The notes: generated by a model from the sequence alone, not told the origin. 24,340 bases of DNA from Patescibacteria group bacterium (GCA_021735565.1 JAIPGT010000003.1:1-24340); one strand, 5' to 3'; counted from the first letter of the stretch, positions 8,890 through 17,932 are shown. Program-made: numbers and translations.

Positions 8890-9519
8890 TTAATTATAAT
8901 ATATTTTTATAGGATCTCCTAAAACAACATCTCTTTTAATAAAATTAATATTAAACCAAGAATCAATAAAAGCAAAAATTTCTCTAAAACTAAATTTAAA
9001 TTGTAAAATATATTTTCGTAAATCAGAATCAACACCAATAGAATCAACGCCTACATTATTACATAAATAAAGAGCTCTATTTAAATGATAATCTTGAGTT
9101 ACTAAAATTGCTGAAGAAATATTAAAGATTTTTTTTGCTCTAACGCAAGTACTATAAGTATTAAATCCAGCAAAATCTAAAATAATATCATCTTCATCCA
9201 CTCCTAAATTCACGGCATATTCTTTCATAACAAAAGATTCATTATGATAAACAGTAGAATTATCTCCAGACATAAGTATTTTTTTAACTTTTTTACTATT
9301 ATATAAATCAACTGCAACTTCTACCCTATCTGCTAAAATATCAGAAGGTTCATTATTTGCTTTTATTCCTGCACCAAAAACAATAGCAATATTTTTACTT
9401 TCTACATTTTTTACATCAAATTTTCTTAAATCTTGTATTTTCCAATCAAAAAATATTAAAGATATTATATATATAATAATTATTAATAAATAAATTGGAA
9501 TATTTTTTAAAATTTTCAT
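8890..9519 (-). CDS. SanA/YdcF-like DUF218 membrane-anchored protein
   Basis: The 209 residues have an N-terminal membrane helix (about 8-25) followed by a DUF218 domain. Visible landmarks are IAIVFGAGI near 45-53 (first strand and glycine turn), ILADRVEVAVDLY, KKILMSGDNS near 80-89, HNESFVMKEYAVNLGV, ILDFAGFNTYSTCVRAKKIF (120-140 region) and ILVTQDYHLNRALYLC, which carries the conserved H-x-x-R-A. SanA and YdcF proteins affect envelope permeability, but their reaction is not settled. The gene is 3 bp from comFC upstream and 3 bp from the polytopic protein downstream, within one operon. The family call is good; the function is open. Confidence 0.82.
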   Translation of the reverse strand: MKILKNIPIYLLIIIIYIISLIFFDWKIQDLRKFDVKNVESKNIAIVFGAGIKANNEPSDILADRVEVAVDLYNSKKVKKILMSGDNSTVYHNESFVMKEYAVNLGVDEDDIILDFAGFNTYSTCVRAKKIFNISSAILVTQDYHLNRALYLCNNVGVDSIGVDSDLRKYILQFKFSFREIFAFIDSWFNINFIKRDVVLGDPIKIYYN

Positions 9520-9522
9520 AAA

Positions 9523-10242
9523 TTAAGCTTTAGCAATTGCTATTATATAGATTTTTTCAAACCCATATTTTCTAAGACATATTGAACATTCAGATAATGT
9601 ACTTCCTGTGGTTATAACATCATCTAACAATAAAACAACAGAATTTTTTATATCTATATTAGATAAATTTTTTAAATTACAATCAAAAACTCCTTTTAAA
9701 TTTTCTTTTCTTTCTTTTTCAGAAAGAGTTGCTTGTTTTATTGTGTTTTTTGTTCTAAACAGTATTTTATCATAAATATTAATTTTTGTTTTATAAGAAA
9801 AAGATTCAGAAATTTTAAAAGTTTGATTATAACCCCTTTTTCTTAATCTTTTTCTATGCATAGGAACAGGTATTAATAAAATATTAGAAGATTCAAAATA
9901 AGAATTTATATTATATTTTATATAAAAATCCGCTAAAATTTCTCCAAAAAATCTACAGATATCATAAAATCCATTATATTTCATATCTTTTATAAGATTT
10001 TTTATATCTTTATAATTAAAAATACAAAATACACCATCAAAATACTTATTTAAAAAACATTTTTCACATATTCCAAAATTACATTTTTCCTTACAAAACA
10101 GACATTTACCTAAATCTAGCTTGTTAATAACATTTAAACAGTTTTTACATAAAAAATCACCAGTTTTTCCACAGTTTATACACTTATTTGGAAATAAAGT
10201 ATCCAATAAAAAATATTTAATTTTATAAAAAAAATTAGCCAT
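9523..10242 (-). CDS. comFC: ComF-family phosphoribosyltransferase-like protein (DNA uptake)
   Basis: ComFC proteins are needed for natural transformation in several bacteria, probably helping single-stranded DNA enter the cytoplasm. The 239 residues start with a double zinc ribbon: C21xxC24, C32xxC35, then C47xxC50, C54, C59xxC62. The phosphoribosyltransferase fold follows, with the PRPP-binding loop LLLDDVITTGST (204-215) near the C-terminus and PVPMHRKRLRKRGYNQ near 130-145, a family landmark. Length fits the family (about 220-250). It follows clpC after a 52 bp gap and is 3 bp upstream of the DUF218 gene. Together with recJ, recO, ruvC and pilin-like genes in the window, DNA uptake is a reasonable theme, but that link is inference. 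Confidence 0.9.
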   Translation of the reverse strand: MANFFYKIKYFLLDTLFPNKCINCGKTGDFLCKNCLNVINKLDLGKCLFCKEKCNFGICEKCFLNKYFDGVFCIFNYKDIKNLIKDMKYNGFYDICRFFGEILADFYIKYNINSYFESSNILLIPVPMHRKRLRKRGYNQTFKISESFSYKTKINIYDKILFRTKNTIKQATLSEKERKENLKGVFDCNLKNLSNIDIKNSVVLLLDDVITTGSTLSECSICLRKYGFEKIYIIAIAKA

Positions 10243-10294
10243 TACAATATAATGACTAAAATAAATTAATATTTTATTAAAAAAAAATTAATTA

Positions 10295-12739
10295 TTAATA
10301 AATTTCTAATTTTTTATTATTAACATGAATTTTTAATTCTTTTTTTGAAGAATCAGAAATGATAGAATTTACTATAATATCTTCAACAAAATCTGATATA
10401 ACCGTTAAAACGGATCTACCACCTTTATTCAAAGATAAAGCTTTTTTTGTTAAAAAATCAATAACTTTTACACTATAATCAAGTTTTATTTCTTTTTCTT
10501 TATATATTTTTTCTTTTAATTTTTCTAAATTTAATTTAACGATAGTTTTAATATCAGAAGCAGAAAGTTCATTAAAAATAGATATTTTATCAATTCTATT
10601 CAAAAATTCTGGAGAAAAATAATCCTTTAATAAATCATTAATTAATTCAATTTTTTTATTTTTTTCATTATTTTTTTCATCCCCTACAGGAAATCCTATA
10701 TCAGAAATTTCTGAAACATCATCAATACCAAGGCTTGATGTCATTATTATAATATTGTTTTTAAAACTAATTTTTTTACCTAAAGAATCAATTATATAAC
10801 CGTCATCTAAAACTTGAAGTAATAAATTAAGAATTTTAGGATGTGCTTTTTCTATTTCATCAAATAAAACAACACTATAAGGATTCCTTTTAACAGAATC
10901 TGTAAGTTTTCCGCCCTCCCTAAAACCAACATAACCAGCAGGAGCACCAATTAAAGAAGTTATTCCGATGGCTTCAGAATATTCTCCCATATCAAATCTT
11001 ATAAAATTACTATTTTTTCCAAAAAAACTTTCAGCTAGTATTTTAGCCGTTTCTGTTTTACCTGAACCAGATGGACCAACAAATAAAAACGAAGATAATG
11101 GTTTATTTTTATTATTAATACCAACTATACCTCTTTTTATACCTAAAATAACATCATCTAAAACCTTATCTTGACCTATTATATTAGATTTTAATTCTTT
11201 TTCTAATAATTTTATTCTAGATCCAAAATCCATAAGTAATATATTTTCAATAGGAACTCCAGAAATACTAGAAACTATTTCAGCTATATCTTCAACTTTT
11301 ACTTCTCCCAAAACTTTTTTAGATTTAGAAGAATTAATTAATGAATCTATCTTAGATTTTAAAGAATCTTCTTCATATTTTATATTCAAAACACTATTAA
11401 AATCTTCTTTATCTATTAAAAAAGCTCTTTCATCTCTTAAATTATCAAGTTTTTTATATAATGTAGCAATTTCCCTATTTATAGATTTTTTTGAATTTTT
11501 TACTCTCACTCGAGAAGAAGCTTCATCTAATAAATCTAAAGCTTTATCAGGAAAATTTTTATTATTAATATATCTAGCAGATAAATCAACAGAAGCTTTT
11601 AAAGCCTCATCTGAAATTTTAATATTATGAAAAGATTCATAATAAGTTTTTAAATTTTTTACTAAATCTAAGGTTTCTTTTTCTGTTGGTTCATTAATAA
11701 AAACAGGTTGAAATCTTCTTTCTAAAGCAGAATCCTTTTCTATAAATTGTCTATATTCATCATAAGTTGTAGCACCTATAAATCTTACATCCCCTTTAGA
11801 TAATGCTGGTTTTAATATATTAGCAGTATCCTGACTTCCAGAATTAGACCCTGATCCTACTATAGAATGAATTTCATCTATAAAAAGTATAACGGAAGAA
11901 TCAATAGCCTCATCAATTATATCTTTTAATCTATTTTCAAATTCACCCCTAAAAGATGCTCCCGCTATCATAGAATTTATATCTAAAGAAAGTATTCTAG
12001 TTCCAAAAAGTACATCAGGAACATCTCCTTTCATAATTTTTTTAGCAAGTCCTTCAACAATAGCAGTTTTACCAACACCTGCCTCACCTAATAAAATTGG
12101 ATTATTCTTATATCTTCTAGATAAGATATATATTAATCTTTCAATCTCTTTATCTCTATTAATAACAGGATCTATATTTTCTTGGACTTCTGGATCAGTT
12201 AAATCTAAAGAAAAATAATCTATAGTATTAGTTTCTCTTTTATAATAATCTTGAATATCAATATCAGAAGTTTCTAAAAAATTTGAAACACTTTTAAAAA
12301 CACCAATTAAACTTTTTGATATTTCATTATAATTTATATTATTTTTTCCAAAAAAATCTTTTAATTCTTTATTTTTATTTTTTAAAACAGAATAAAGCAA
12401 ATGCTCTGTACCAACATAATAATGCTCATAACAAGTAGCAATTAAAAGAGAATTATCAATTATACTTTTTGCATCCATATCAAAATGTTTTTTATCCAAA
12501 AGGAATTTAGAAGCAGTTGGAATTTTTATATTTTCAATATTTAAAATTTTTTCATCTATATTAAAATTTTTTAATATGCTATTTGCTAAAGTGTCTTTTG
12601 TTAGAATTAAAGAAATAAAAAGATCTAAAGAAGTTATATATTCTCTTCCATTATTTTTTGCATAAAAATAAGCAAAAAAACAGATTCTATTAAAATTAGA
12701 ACTAAATTTAGATGAATTTTCTTTAATTTCTTTTATCAT
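10295..12739 (-). CDS. clpC: ATP-dependent Clp protease ATP-binding subunit ClpC
   Basis: This Hsp100 unfoldase feeds proteins to the ClpP protease. The 814 residues contain a divergent double Clp-N repeat (about 10-150), D1 AAA+ with Walker A GEAGVGKT (218-225) and Walker B VILFIDEI (283-290), a short ClpC-type coiled middle segment (about 415-470, far shorter than in ClpB), and D2 with Walker A GPSGSGKT (555-562) and Walker B VVLFDEIE (623-630). A C-terminal domain with GGRS (773-776) at sensor 2 follows. The tripeptide IGF (681-683) sits at the ClpP-docking loop position, which supports a ClpP partner rather than a ClpB-type disaggregase. The gene starts 3 bp after rnhA and ends 52 bp before comFC. 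clpP and the adaptor are not in the window. Confidence 0.95.
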   Translation of the reverse strand: MIKEIKENSSKFSSNFNRICFFAYFYAKNNGREYITSLDLFISLILTKDTLANSILKNFNIDEKILNIENIKIPTASKFLLDKKHFDMDAKSIIDNSLLIATCYEHYYVGTEHLLYSVLKNKNKELKDFFGKNNINYNEISKSLIGVFKSVSNFLETSDIDIQDYYKRETNTIDYFSLDLTDPEVQENIDPVINRDKEIERLIYILSRRYKNNPILLGEAGVGKTAIVEGLAKKIMKGDVPDVLFGTRILSLDINSMIAGASFRGEFENRLKDIIDEAIDSSVILFIDEIHSIVGSGSNSGSQDTANILKPALSKGDVRFIGATTYDEYRQFIEKDSALERRFQPVFINEPTEKETLDLVKNLKTYYESFHNIKISDEALKASVDLSARYINNKNFPDKALDLLDEASSRVRVKNSKKSINREIATLYKKLDNLRDERAFLIDKEDFNSVLNIKYEEDSLKSKIDSLINSSKSKKVLGEVKVEDIAEIVSSISGVPIENILLMDFGSRIKLLEKELKSNIIGQDKVLDDVILGIKRGIVGINNKNKPLSSFLFVGPSGSGKTETAKILAESFFGKNSNFIRFDMGEYSEAIGITSLIGAPAGYVGFREGGKLTDSVKRNPYSVVLFDEIEKAHPKILNLLLQVLDDGYIIDSLGKKISFKNNIIIMTSSLGIDDVSEISDIGFPVGDEKNNEKNKKIELINDLLKDYFSPEFLNRIDKISIFNELSASDIKTIVKLNLEKLKEKIYKEKEIKLDYSVKVIDFLTKKALSLNKGGRSVLTVISDFVEDIIVNSIISDSSKKELKIHVNNKKLEIY

Positions 12740-12742
12740 AAA

Positions 12743-13165
12743 TTATAAATCTAAAGCTTTATCCATAGCGATATTAGCAAGTTCATCAGCTCTACTATTA
12801 AATTCCCTTCTAACATCTTGAAAAGATATACTATCAAAATTAGGTAAAATTTCAAGTATTTCTTTATAAATTATCTTTAAATCACTATTTTTTACTTTAT
12901 ATTCACCATTTAATTGCCTAACAATTAATTGAGAATCTAAATAACAATCAACAACTTTTAAATTAAGTTCAGACGCTCTTTTTATAGCCCATAAAATAGC
13001 TTGATATTCTGCTTGATTATTAGTAGCAGTTCCAATATATTCATTATATTCTTCAATTAATTCAAGTTCACCGCTTGGAAGTTTTTTTTCAATAACAACC
13101 CCTATTCCTGAATGCCCAGGATTTCCCCGAGAACCTCCATCTGTATGAATTATATATTTAGCCAT
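12743..13165 (-). CDS. rnhA: Ribonuclease HI
   Basis: Cleaves the RNA strand of RNA-DNA hybrids, for example at R-loops and Okazaki primers. The 140 residues show the whole fold: HTDGGSRGNPG (7-17, catalytic D9), NNQAEYQA (49-56, E53), CYLDSQL (74-80, D77) and SRADELAN (124-131, D127). All four acidic metal ligands are present. The basic protrusion of the E. coli enzyme is not evident, as in many short bacterial RNase H proteins. The gene lies between recJ (5 bp gap) and clpC (3 bp gap), so the three are very likely co-transcribed. It may also belong to the reverse-transcriptase-like RNase HI subgroup, which shares these residues. Confidence 0.92.
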   Translation of the reverse strand: MAKYIIHTDGGSRGNPGHSGIGVVIEKKLPSGELELIEEYNEYIGTATNNQAEYQAILWAIKRASELNLKVVDCYLDSQLIVRQLNGEYKVKNSDLKIIYKEILEILPNFDSISFQDVRREFNSRADELANIAMDKALDL

Positions 13166-13170
13166 ATTTT

Positions 13171-14880
13171 TTAATTTAATTTTTTATAATCAATAAATTT
13201 TAATCTAATTTCAGAAACTCCTCTCCAAATATTTTCTTCTATTTCATAAACTAAATCAATTTCATCTCCTATGGAAATATCTGAGGAAAGTTTTGCATTA
13301 GAAAATGCTATAACATTAAAATAATTATTATCTTGAGAAACTGTAAATTTAAAGTGATCAAAAGTTTTACCAAAAATTTTAGCATCAGTTATTTTAAGTT
13401 TTTTTGAAGAAAAAATTGGATTTTCATTATCTTTTCCAAAAGGTTCTAATTTAGAAATATCTTCTAGTAAATTTCTATTTATATCAGACAATTTTATATC
13501 AAGATCAATAATAATCTTTTTAAAAATAGATTCAGGAATATTAAATTCATTAAAATCAGAAATAACAGCTTTTCTAAAATCTTCATAATTTTCTTCTTTC
13601 AAAGAACAACCACAAGCCATTTTATGACCACCAAATTTTACAAGATATTTTTCATTATTTTTTAAAGATTTTGTAATATCATAACCATCTAAACTTCTAC
13701 CAGAACCAACCAATAAACCATCAGTTAGGGTAAATACAAAACAAGGTAAATTATAATATTCTTTAATTTTTGAAGCAGCAAGACCAACAATACCAACAGG
13801 TAAATCATCATCCCTTATAATAATTATTGAATCCATTTTTTTATTTTCAGAAACAAATTTTGAAATAAAAGAAGCAACGATTTTCTGTCTATTAGTGTTT
13901 AATCTAGAAAGACTTCTGATATAAGAAGATATAGATTCTTTATCTTTTTCTTTTAATAAATAAAAAGCAGTATTAGCATGATCCATCCTACCTGCTGCAT
14001 TAAGCCTAGGACCAATAACAAAACCAATATCAGAAGAAGTTATATTATCTTTTTTTATGCTAGTTTTTATAAGCTCTTTTAAACCTGCATTTCTAGTTTT
14101 ATTTAAAACAATAAGACCATATTTTAAAAATACCCTATTTTCAGATACAGCTGGCATAATATCAGTAATAATAGATATAGCAACTAAATCTAAATTCCAT
14201 TTTAACCAAGCAGATAAATCATCTTTCTTTTTTTTATCTTTATAAGATAGAGCCACAGCCTGGCACAATTTAAAAGCAACACCACAACCTGATAATTCAG
14301 GAAAAGGATAATTAGAATTTTTCATTTTAGGATCAATTATAGCAACAGCACATTTTGGAGTTCTTTTTGGATCTTCTTCATGATGATCTGTAACAATAAC
14401 ATCAATTCCTAAATCTTTTGAATGATTAATACAATCATAATTAACAATACCAGTATCAACAGTTATTATAAGTGAAACATTATTATTTTTTATATAATTA
14501 TTTAATGCATCTTTATTAAGTCCATAACCTTCCGTTTCCCTATTTGGAATATAATGAATAACATTACCTCCTATTTTTCTAATAAAACTATAAAGTAAAA
14601 AACAAGAAGTAACTCCATCAGCGTCATAATCACCATAAATACAAATTTTTTCTTTCTTTAAAACAGCTTTTTTTATTCTATCAACTGCCAATTTAATGGA
14701 ATTAAATTTATAAGGATCCATAACATCCCTTTCATAAGAAGGATTTAAAAAAGCCTCCATTTCTTCTTTTGTGTATAATTTTTTTCTTATTAAAATATCA
14801 AAAAGAGCCCTGGAAATCCCTAAATCTTCAGGAGAAAAATCAACTTTTTTATTTTTTTTATATTCCCATTTTGTATTCAT
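13171..14880 (-). CDS. recJ: Single-stranded-DNA-specific 5'-3' exonuclease RecJ
   Basis: RecJ degrades single-stranded DNA from the 5' end in recombination and mismatch or base-excision repair. From the ATG at 14878-14880 the protein has 569 residues. A GTG four codons upstream (14890-14892) would keep the frame, but the ATG is better placed relative to the TGTTATAAT box at 14913-14921. The DHH domain is clear: IYGDYDADG (about 81-89), TVDTGI (140-145), VTDHHEED (163-170) and GCGVAFK. The DHHA1 part has NAAGRM and GGHKMACGC, and an OB-like C-terminal domain ends the protein. Size matches the family (about 570). It is the first gene of a packed run recJ-rnhA-clpC. Confidence 0.95.
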   Translation of the reverse strand: MNTKWEYKKNKKVDFSPEDLGISRALFDILIRKKLYTKEEMEAFLNPSYERDVMDPYKFNSIKLAVDRIKKAVLKKEKICIYGDYDADGVTSCFLLYSFIRKIGGNVIHYIPNRETEGYGLNKDALNNYIKNNNVSLIITVDTGIVNYDCINHSKDLGIDVIVTDHHEEDPKRTPKCAVAIIDPKMKNSNYPFPELSGCGVAFKLCQAVALSYKDKKKKDDLSAWLKWNLDLVAISIITDIMPAVSENRVFLKYGLIVLNKTRNAGLKELIKTSIKKDNITSSDIGFVIGPRLNAAGRMDHANTAFYLLKEKDKESISSYIRSLSRLNTNRQKIVASFISKFVSENKKMDSIIIIRDDDLPVGIVGLAASKIKEYYNLPCFVFTLTDGLLVGSGRSLDGYDITKSLKNNEKYLVKFGGHKMACGCSLKEENYEDFRKAVISDFNEFNIPESIFKKIIIDLDIKLSDINRNLLEDISKLEPFGKDNENPIFSSKKLKITDAKIFGKTFDHFKFTVSQDNNYFNVIAFSNAKLSSDISIGDEIDLVYEIEENIWRGVSEIRLKFIDYKKLN

Positions 14881-14912
14881 CAAAAAAATCACTAAAAAAT
14901 ATTCAGAGTTTC

Positions 14913-14921
14913 ATTATAACA
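14913..14921 (-). promoter_or_regulatory. Extended -10 promoter for the recJ operon
   Basis: The minus strand reads TGTTATAAT, a consensus -10 with the TGN extension, in the 61 bp gap between the pgk-like stop and the recJ ATG. The -10 ends 32 bp before the ATG, giving a leader of roughly 25 nt. No good -35 is visible, as is common for extended -10 promoters. The same nine bases occur before the pgk-like gene and the second pilin gene. Confidence 0.6.
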
Positions 14922-14941
14922 TAAAATATTTAAATTATTAG

Positions 14942-16120
14942 TTATAATAACTTAGATATTTCACTTTTAGAAGATGAGAAATAATTAAAGACCACTTTTC
15001 TATCATAAAAAAGATAGTCTATATCATCTGAGAAACCATTTTTTAAAATAAAGTCACATGTTCTATTACCTATAGAAGCTCCAAAAACAGAGGTTTTAGA
15101 TCTATTTACAAAAACATCCATGATCATCTTACTTCCATTAGTAAATCTAGCATTTTCTGTAAATCCTAAAAGCCCAGACCATAAAATAATTTCTCCACAT
15201 CTAAAAAAAGAAGTATAAACTTTTATAGTTTCAGGGCCAATATCGCAAACATAACCAGTTTTGCCTATATCTTCTATTTTTTTTCTAACAACATTTTTTT
15301 CTTTTGTTTTATTATCAGAAACAATTAAATCAACAGGAAAAACTATCTTTTTATCATACTTTTTAATTAGATAATTTATTTTTTCTCTATCAACTCTAGA
15401 AAATTCAGTAATTCCAACCCTAAAGCCAGAAACTTTTATAAAAGCAAGTGCTATTTCTCCACCTAAAAGAATTATATAATCTTTTTTTAATAAATTTTCA
15501 ATAAATAAAATACGATTTTCTTCATACAAACCAGAGACTAAAGCAATTTTATTTTTATTTCCTGTTTTATATATTTTATTTAAATTATTAAAATCTTCTT
15601 CAAAACTATACCCTATATAATTTTTTGTATTTTTAAGTAAAGATAAATAAATTTTATTATCTGAATAAAAACTAGAAAAATCATCAAAAACTGATATAGA
15701 AATAAAAGATTTTAAAAATTTAGATAAATCATTTTTATTTAAAGTTCTATTTATATAAGAATTAAGGTTTTTTAAAATTAAAATATCACCATCTTTCATA
15801 ATATCTATAACTTCAAATATTTTTCTTATATCAGAATTATCATAAAAAATAACTTGAGAATTAAATTTTGGATTTAATTTTAATAATTTTTCAAAGTTTC
15901 TAGATATAAGACCAATTTCTTTATCTGAACTTGGCGCAATTATAACTTTTGATCCTAAAAAAGATAATTTTTCTATAGTTTCAAGATGTTTTCTATATTT
16001 AGTATCATTATCAACTTTTGTAAATTTTGTATCAGATCTAAAATTAACACCAAAATCACAAAAAACTAAAGAATTTTTACCTTTTAAATTTCTAAGTCTA
16101 TTTATGCTAGAATAAGACAT
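14942..16120 (-). CDS. pgk: Divergent phosphoglycerate kinase-fold protein, probably not an active PGK
   Basis: The 392 residues match PGK in length and order. CDFGVNF (21-27) stands for RVDFNVP, DNDTKYRKHLETI (37-49) for DDTRIRAALPTI, FPVDLIVSDN (261-270) for LPVDVVVAD, DIGPETIKVY (293-302) is nearly intact, and WSGLLGFTE (314-322) stands for WNGPMGVFE. Residues binding 3-phosphoglycerate in real PGKs look lost: the Arg before DFN is F20, the catalytic Arg of TRIRA is K41, HLGRP is APSSD, the Arg of ENLRF is absent (LKNLNSY), and the AHRAHAS region is DFSSFYSDN. The nucleotide-side GGAKVSDK is SGLYEENR and the GGGDT loop is GASIGNRT. So the fold is probably kept but catalysis is unlikely. 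It stands alone between two extended -10 promoters. A true pgk may be elsewhere in the genome. Confidence 0.75.
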   Translation of the reverse strand: MSYSSINRLRNLKGKNSLVFCDFGVNFRSDTKFTKVDNDTKYRKHLETIEKLSFLGSKVIIAPSSDKEIGLISRNFEKLLKLNPKFNSQVIFYDNSDIRKIFEVIDIMKDGDILILKNLNSYINRTLNKNDLSKFLKSFISISVFDDFSSFYSDNKIYLSLLKNTKNYIGYSFEEDFNNLNKIYKTGNKNKIALVSGLYEENRILFIENLLKKDYIILLGGEIALAFIKVSGFRVGITEFSRVDREKINYLIKKYDKKIVFPVDLIVSDNKTKEKNVVRKKIEDIGKTGYVCDIGPETIKVYTSFFRCGEIILWSGLLGFTENARFTNGSKMIMDVFVNRSKTSVFGASIGNRTCDFILKNGFSDDIDYLFYDRKVVFNYFSSSKSEISKLL

Positions 16121-16152
16121 AATATAATGTAAACCTTTTTATTTATAAATAT

Positions 16153-16161
16153 ATTATAACA
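16153..16161 (-). promoter_or_regulatory. Extended -10 promoter for the pgk-like gene
   Basis: TGTTATAAT on the minus strand, ending 32 bp before the pgk-like ATG at 16120, the same spacing as in front of recJ. It lies just downstream of the tsf terminator, so the pgk-like gene is probably its own transcription unit. The rest of the gap holds only AT-rich sequence. Confidence 0.6.
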
Positions 16162-16190
16162 TTAAATAAACAAAAAAACACCCTCTTTTA

Positions 16191-16229
16191 AAAAAATAAA
16201 GAACGAACATTGTTCGCCCTTTAATTTTT
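16191..16229 (-). terminator. Intrinsic terminator after rpsB-tsf
   Basis: An imperfect hairpin: inner stem CGAAC/GTTCG (16204-16208 with 16212-16216, 3-base loop), a 2x2 mismatch, then GAAA-type pairs 16197-16201 with 16219-16223 and flanking A/T pairing. On the minus strand it is followed by a run of T (complement of 16191-16196). It lies 30-60 bp after the tsf stop. The symmetric A/T flanks could let it work both ways. Confidence 0.6.
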
Positions 16230-16254
16230 ATATTAAAATATTTTACAAAAATAT

Positions 16255-17091
16255 TTAAACACCAAGTTCATAAAACTTAAAATATGAAAGAGATGCGTCT
16301 TTCTCAGAATTAGAAATAAGATTTTCTATAGTTTTACTATCATCTTTTACAAAAAGTTGTTTTACTAAACAATTTTCAGAATAAAATTTATTTATTCTTC
16401 CTATTATTATTTTTTCAACAATTTCTTTAGGTTTAGAAGCCATATCAGGTTGAGAAGATAAAACTTCTTTTTCTTTTTCTATAATAGAATTTGGAATATC
16501 TTCAACTTTTAAATATGATGGCTTCATGGCAACTGTATGCATAGCAACATCATTTGCAATATTTTTCATTTTAGCAACATCAGAAATATTTTCTATTTCA
16601 CAAATAGAACCAGCAGAGCCATCGAAATGAACATACGAACCAATAACTCCATTTTTTGATTCTTTTCTATCAAATCTTTTAATTTCAACTTTTTCTTTAA
16701 ATTTTAAAACTAAATCATCATATAAAGATTTTATTTTATTCCCAGAAAATTCAGCTTCCATAAGCTCTTCTACAGATGAAACAGTATTTTTACAAATAGT
16801 TTCTGCAATAATATTAGAAAACTTTACAAATTCTTCATTTTCAGAAACAAAATCAGTTTCACAATTTATTTCAACTATAGATCCTATTTTTCCATCTTCT
16901 GAAACAAAAGAAGCTATTTGCCCTTCTTTAGTTTCTTTATCAGCTCTTTTTCCGGCAATTTGTTGACCCCTTTTTCTTAAAAAAGTAACCGCATCTTCAA
17001 AATTATTATTTGATTCAGATAAGGCTTTTTTACAATCCATCATACCAGCTCCCGTGATATCTCTTAATTTTTTAATAAGTTCAATAGACAT
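16255..17091 (-). CDS. tsf: Elongation factor Ts
   Basis: EF-Ts is the guanine-nucleotide exchange factor for EF-Tu. The 278 residues have the N-terminal UBA-like domain (MSIELIKKLRDITGAGMMDC, ALSE, A-x-x-F-L-R), the TDFV motif (79-82) that contacts EF-Tu, a core domain with two subdomains and a C-terminal tail. Length matches the full-size form (about 280). It follows rpsB after 31 bp, the usual rpsB-tsf pair, and ends before an intrinsic terminator. No Shine-Dalgarno precedes the ATG; the leader is only A and T. Confidence 0.97.
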   Translation of the reverse strand: MSIELIKKLRDITGAGMMDCKKALSESNNNFEDAVTFLRKRGQQIAGKRADKETKEGQIASFVSEDGKIGSIVEINCETDFVSENEEFVKFSNIIAETICKNTVSSVEELMEAEFSGNKIKSLYDDLVLKFKEKVEIKRFDRKESKNGVIGSYVHFDGSAGSICEIENISDVAKMKNIANDVAMHTVAMKPSYLKVEDIPNSIIEKEKEVLSSQPDMASKPKEIVEKIIIGRINKFYSENCLVKQLFVKDDSKTIENLISNSEKDASLSYFKFYELGV

Positions 17092-17122
17092 AAAAATTTT
17101 ATTTATTATTTATAAAATATTT

Positions 17123-17842
17123 TTATTCTTTTTTAGAATCTTTTTTTTCTTTTAATTCTTTTTTTGATTCGTTTATTTGTTTTGAGACAACATCAAGCAT
17201 TAATTCTATTGATGAAGTAGCTTCATCATTTGCAGGAATAGGATAATCAATGGGAGTAGGATTTGTATTAGTATCACAAACACCAATAATAGGAATATCT
17301 CTTAATTTAGACTCTAAAACAGCAGTTTTTTGATTTTTTACAGAAATCATAAATACAGCACCAGGGAGTTCCTTCATTTCTTTAATACCACCAATTAATT
17401 TATTCATTTTTGAAATCTCTCTAGTTAAAACTATAGATTCTTTTTTTGTATATTTAGAAAAATTAGAAGTTTCTTTTTCTTCTTCTAATTTATTTAATTT
17501 TTTTATAGAATTTAAAACAGTTTTAAAATTAGTAAACATACCACCAACCCATCTAAGATTTACATATGGCATAGAACAAGCTTCAGCATACTTTTTAACA
17601 AGATCTCTGGATTGTTTTCTAGTTCCAACAAAAAGAACTGTTTTACCAGATTTTATAACCTCATCTACTTTTTTAAGACTAGACTCTAAAGCTTCTTGAG
17701 TCTTTTCCAAATTTATTATGTGCACGTTATTCTTGATTGTATATATATAGCTTTCCGCTTTAGGGTGCCATTTAGATACAACATGCCCAAAATGTACACC
17801 AGCCTTGAGCATTTCATCCAATGAAGGAATTTTAGAAGACAT
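17123..17842 (-). CDS. rpsB: 30S ribosomal protein S2
   Basis: S2 binds late to the 30S subunit near the head-body junction. The 239 residues carry the S2 signatures LKAGVHFGH (12-20), W-x-P near 25, YIYTIKNNVHIINLEKT (33-49), LFVGTRKQSRDLV, RWVGGMFTNFKTV (near 97-109), and in the C-terminal part IPIIGVCDTNTNP and IPANDEA. The C-terminus ends in a Lys/Glu/Ser-rich tail. The gene has a good promoter upstream and is followed by tsf. Its leader contains no Shine-Dalgarno. Confidence 0.98.
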   Translation of the reverse strand: MSSKIPSLDEMLKAGVHFGHVVSKWHPKAESYIYTIKNNVHIINLEKTQEALESSLKKVDEVIKSGKTVLFVGTRKQSRDLVKKYAEACSMPYVNLRWVGGMFTNFKTVLNSIKKLNKLEEEKETSNFSKYTKKESIVLTREISKMNKLIGGIKEMKELPGAVFMISVKNQKTAVLESKLRDIPIIGVCDTNTNPTPIDYPIPANDEATSSIELMLDVVSKQINESKKELKEKKDSKKE

Positions 17843-17890
17843 AAAAATATCTACATTAATTAATTAAAATAAAAAAATACAATTGCAAGT

Positions 17891-17919
17891 ATATTAGCAT
17901 TAAATTAAGCATTCTGCAA
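17891..17919 (-). promoter_or_regulatory. Sigma-70 type promoter for rpsB-tsf
   Basis: On the minus strand a -35 TTGCAG (17914-17919), a 17 bp spacer and a -10 TAATAT (17891-17896) preceded by TGC, so both a -35 and an extended -10 are present. This is the best-matched promoter in the window. Start of transcription would be near 17884, leaving a leader of about 40 nt. It lies just after the prmC stop. Confidence 0.75.
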
Positions 17920-17932
17920 GATTAAAATAAAA

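Noticed and set aside
10968..14245. Plus-strand ORFs inside clpC and recJ
   Set aside because: Both are antisense to conserved AAA+ and DHH domains and have no domain or initiation signal.
16204..16216. CGAAC-N3-GTTCG palindrome resembling a Gram-positive LexA (SOS) box before the pgk-like gene
   Set aside because: The LexA box needs a 4-base spacer; here it is 3. The palindrome is the inner stem of a hairpin followed by a T run after tsf, which a terminator explains better.
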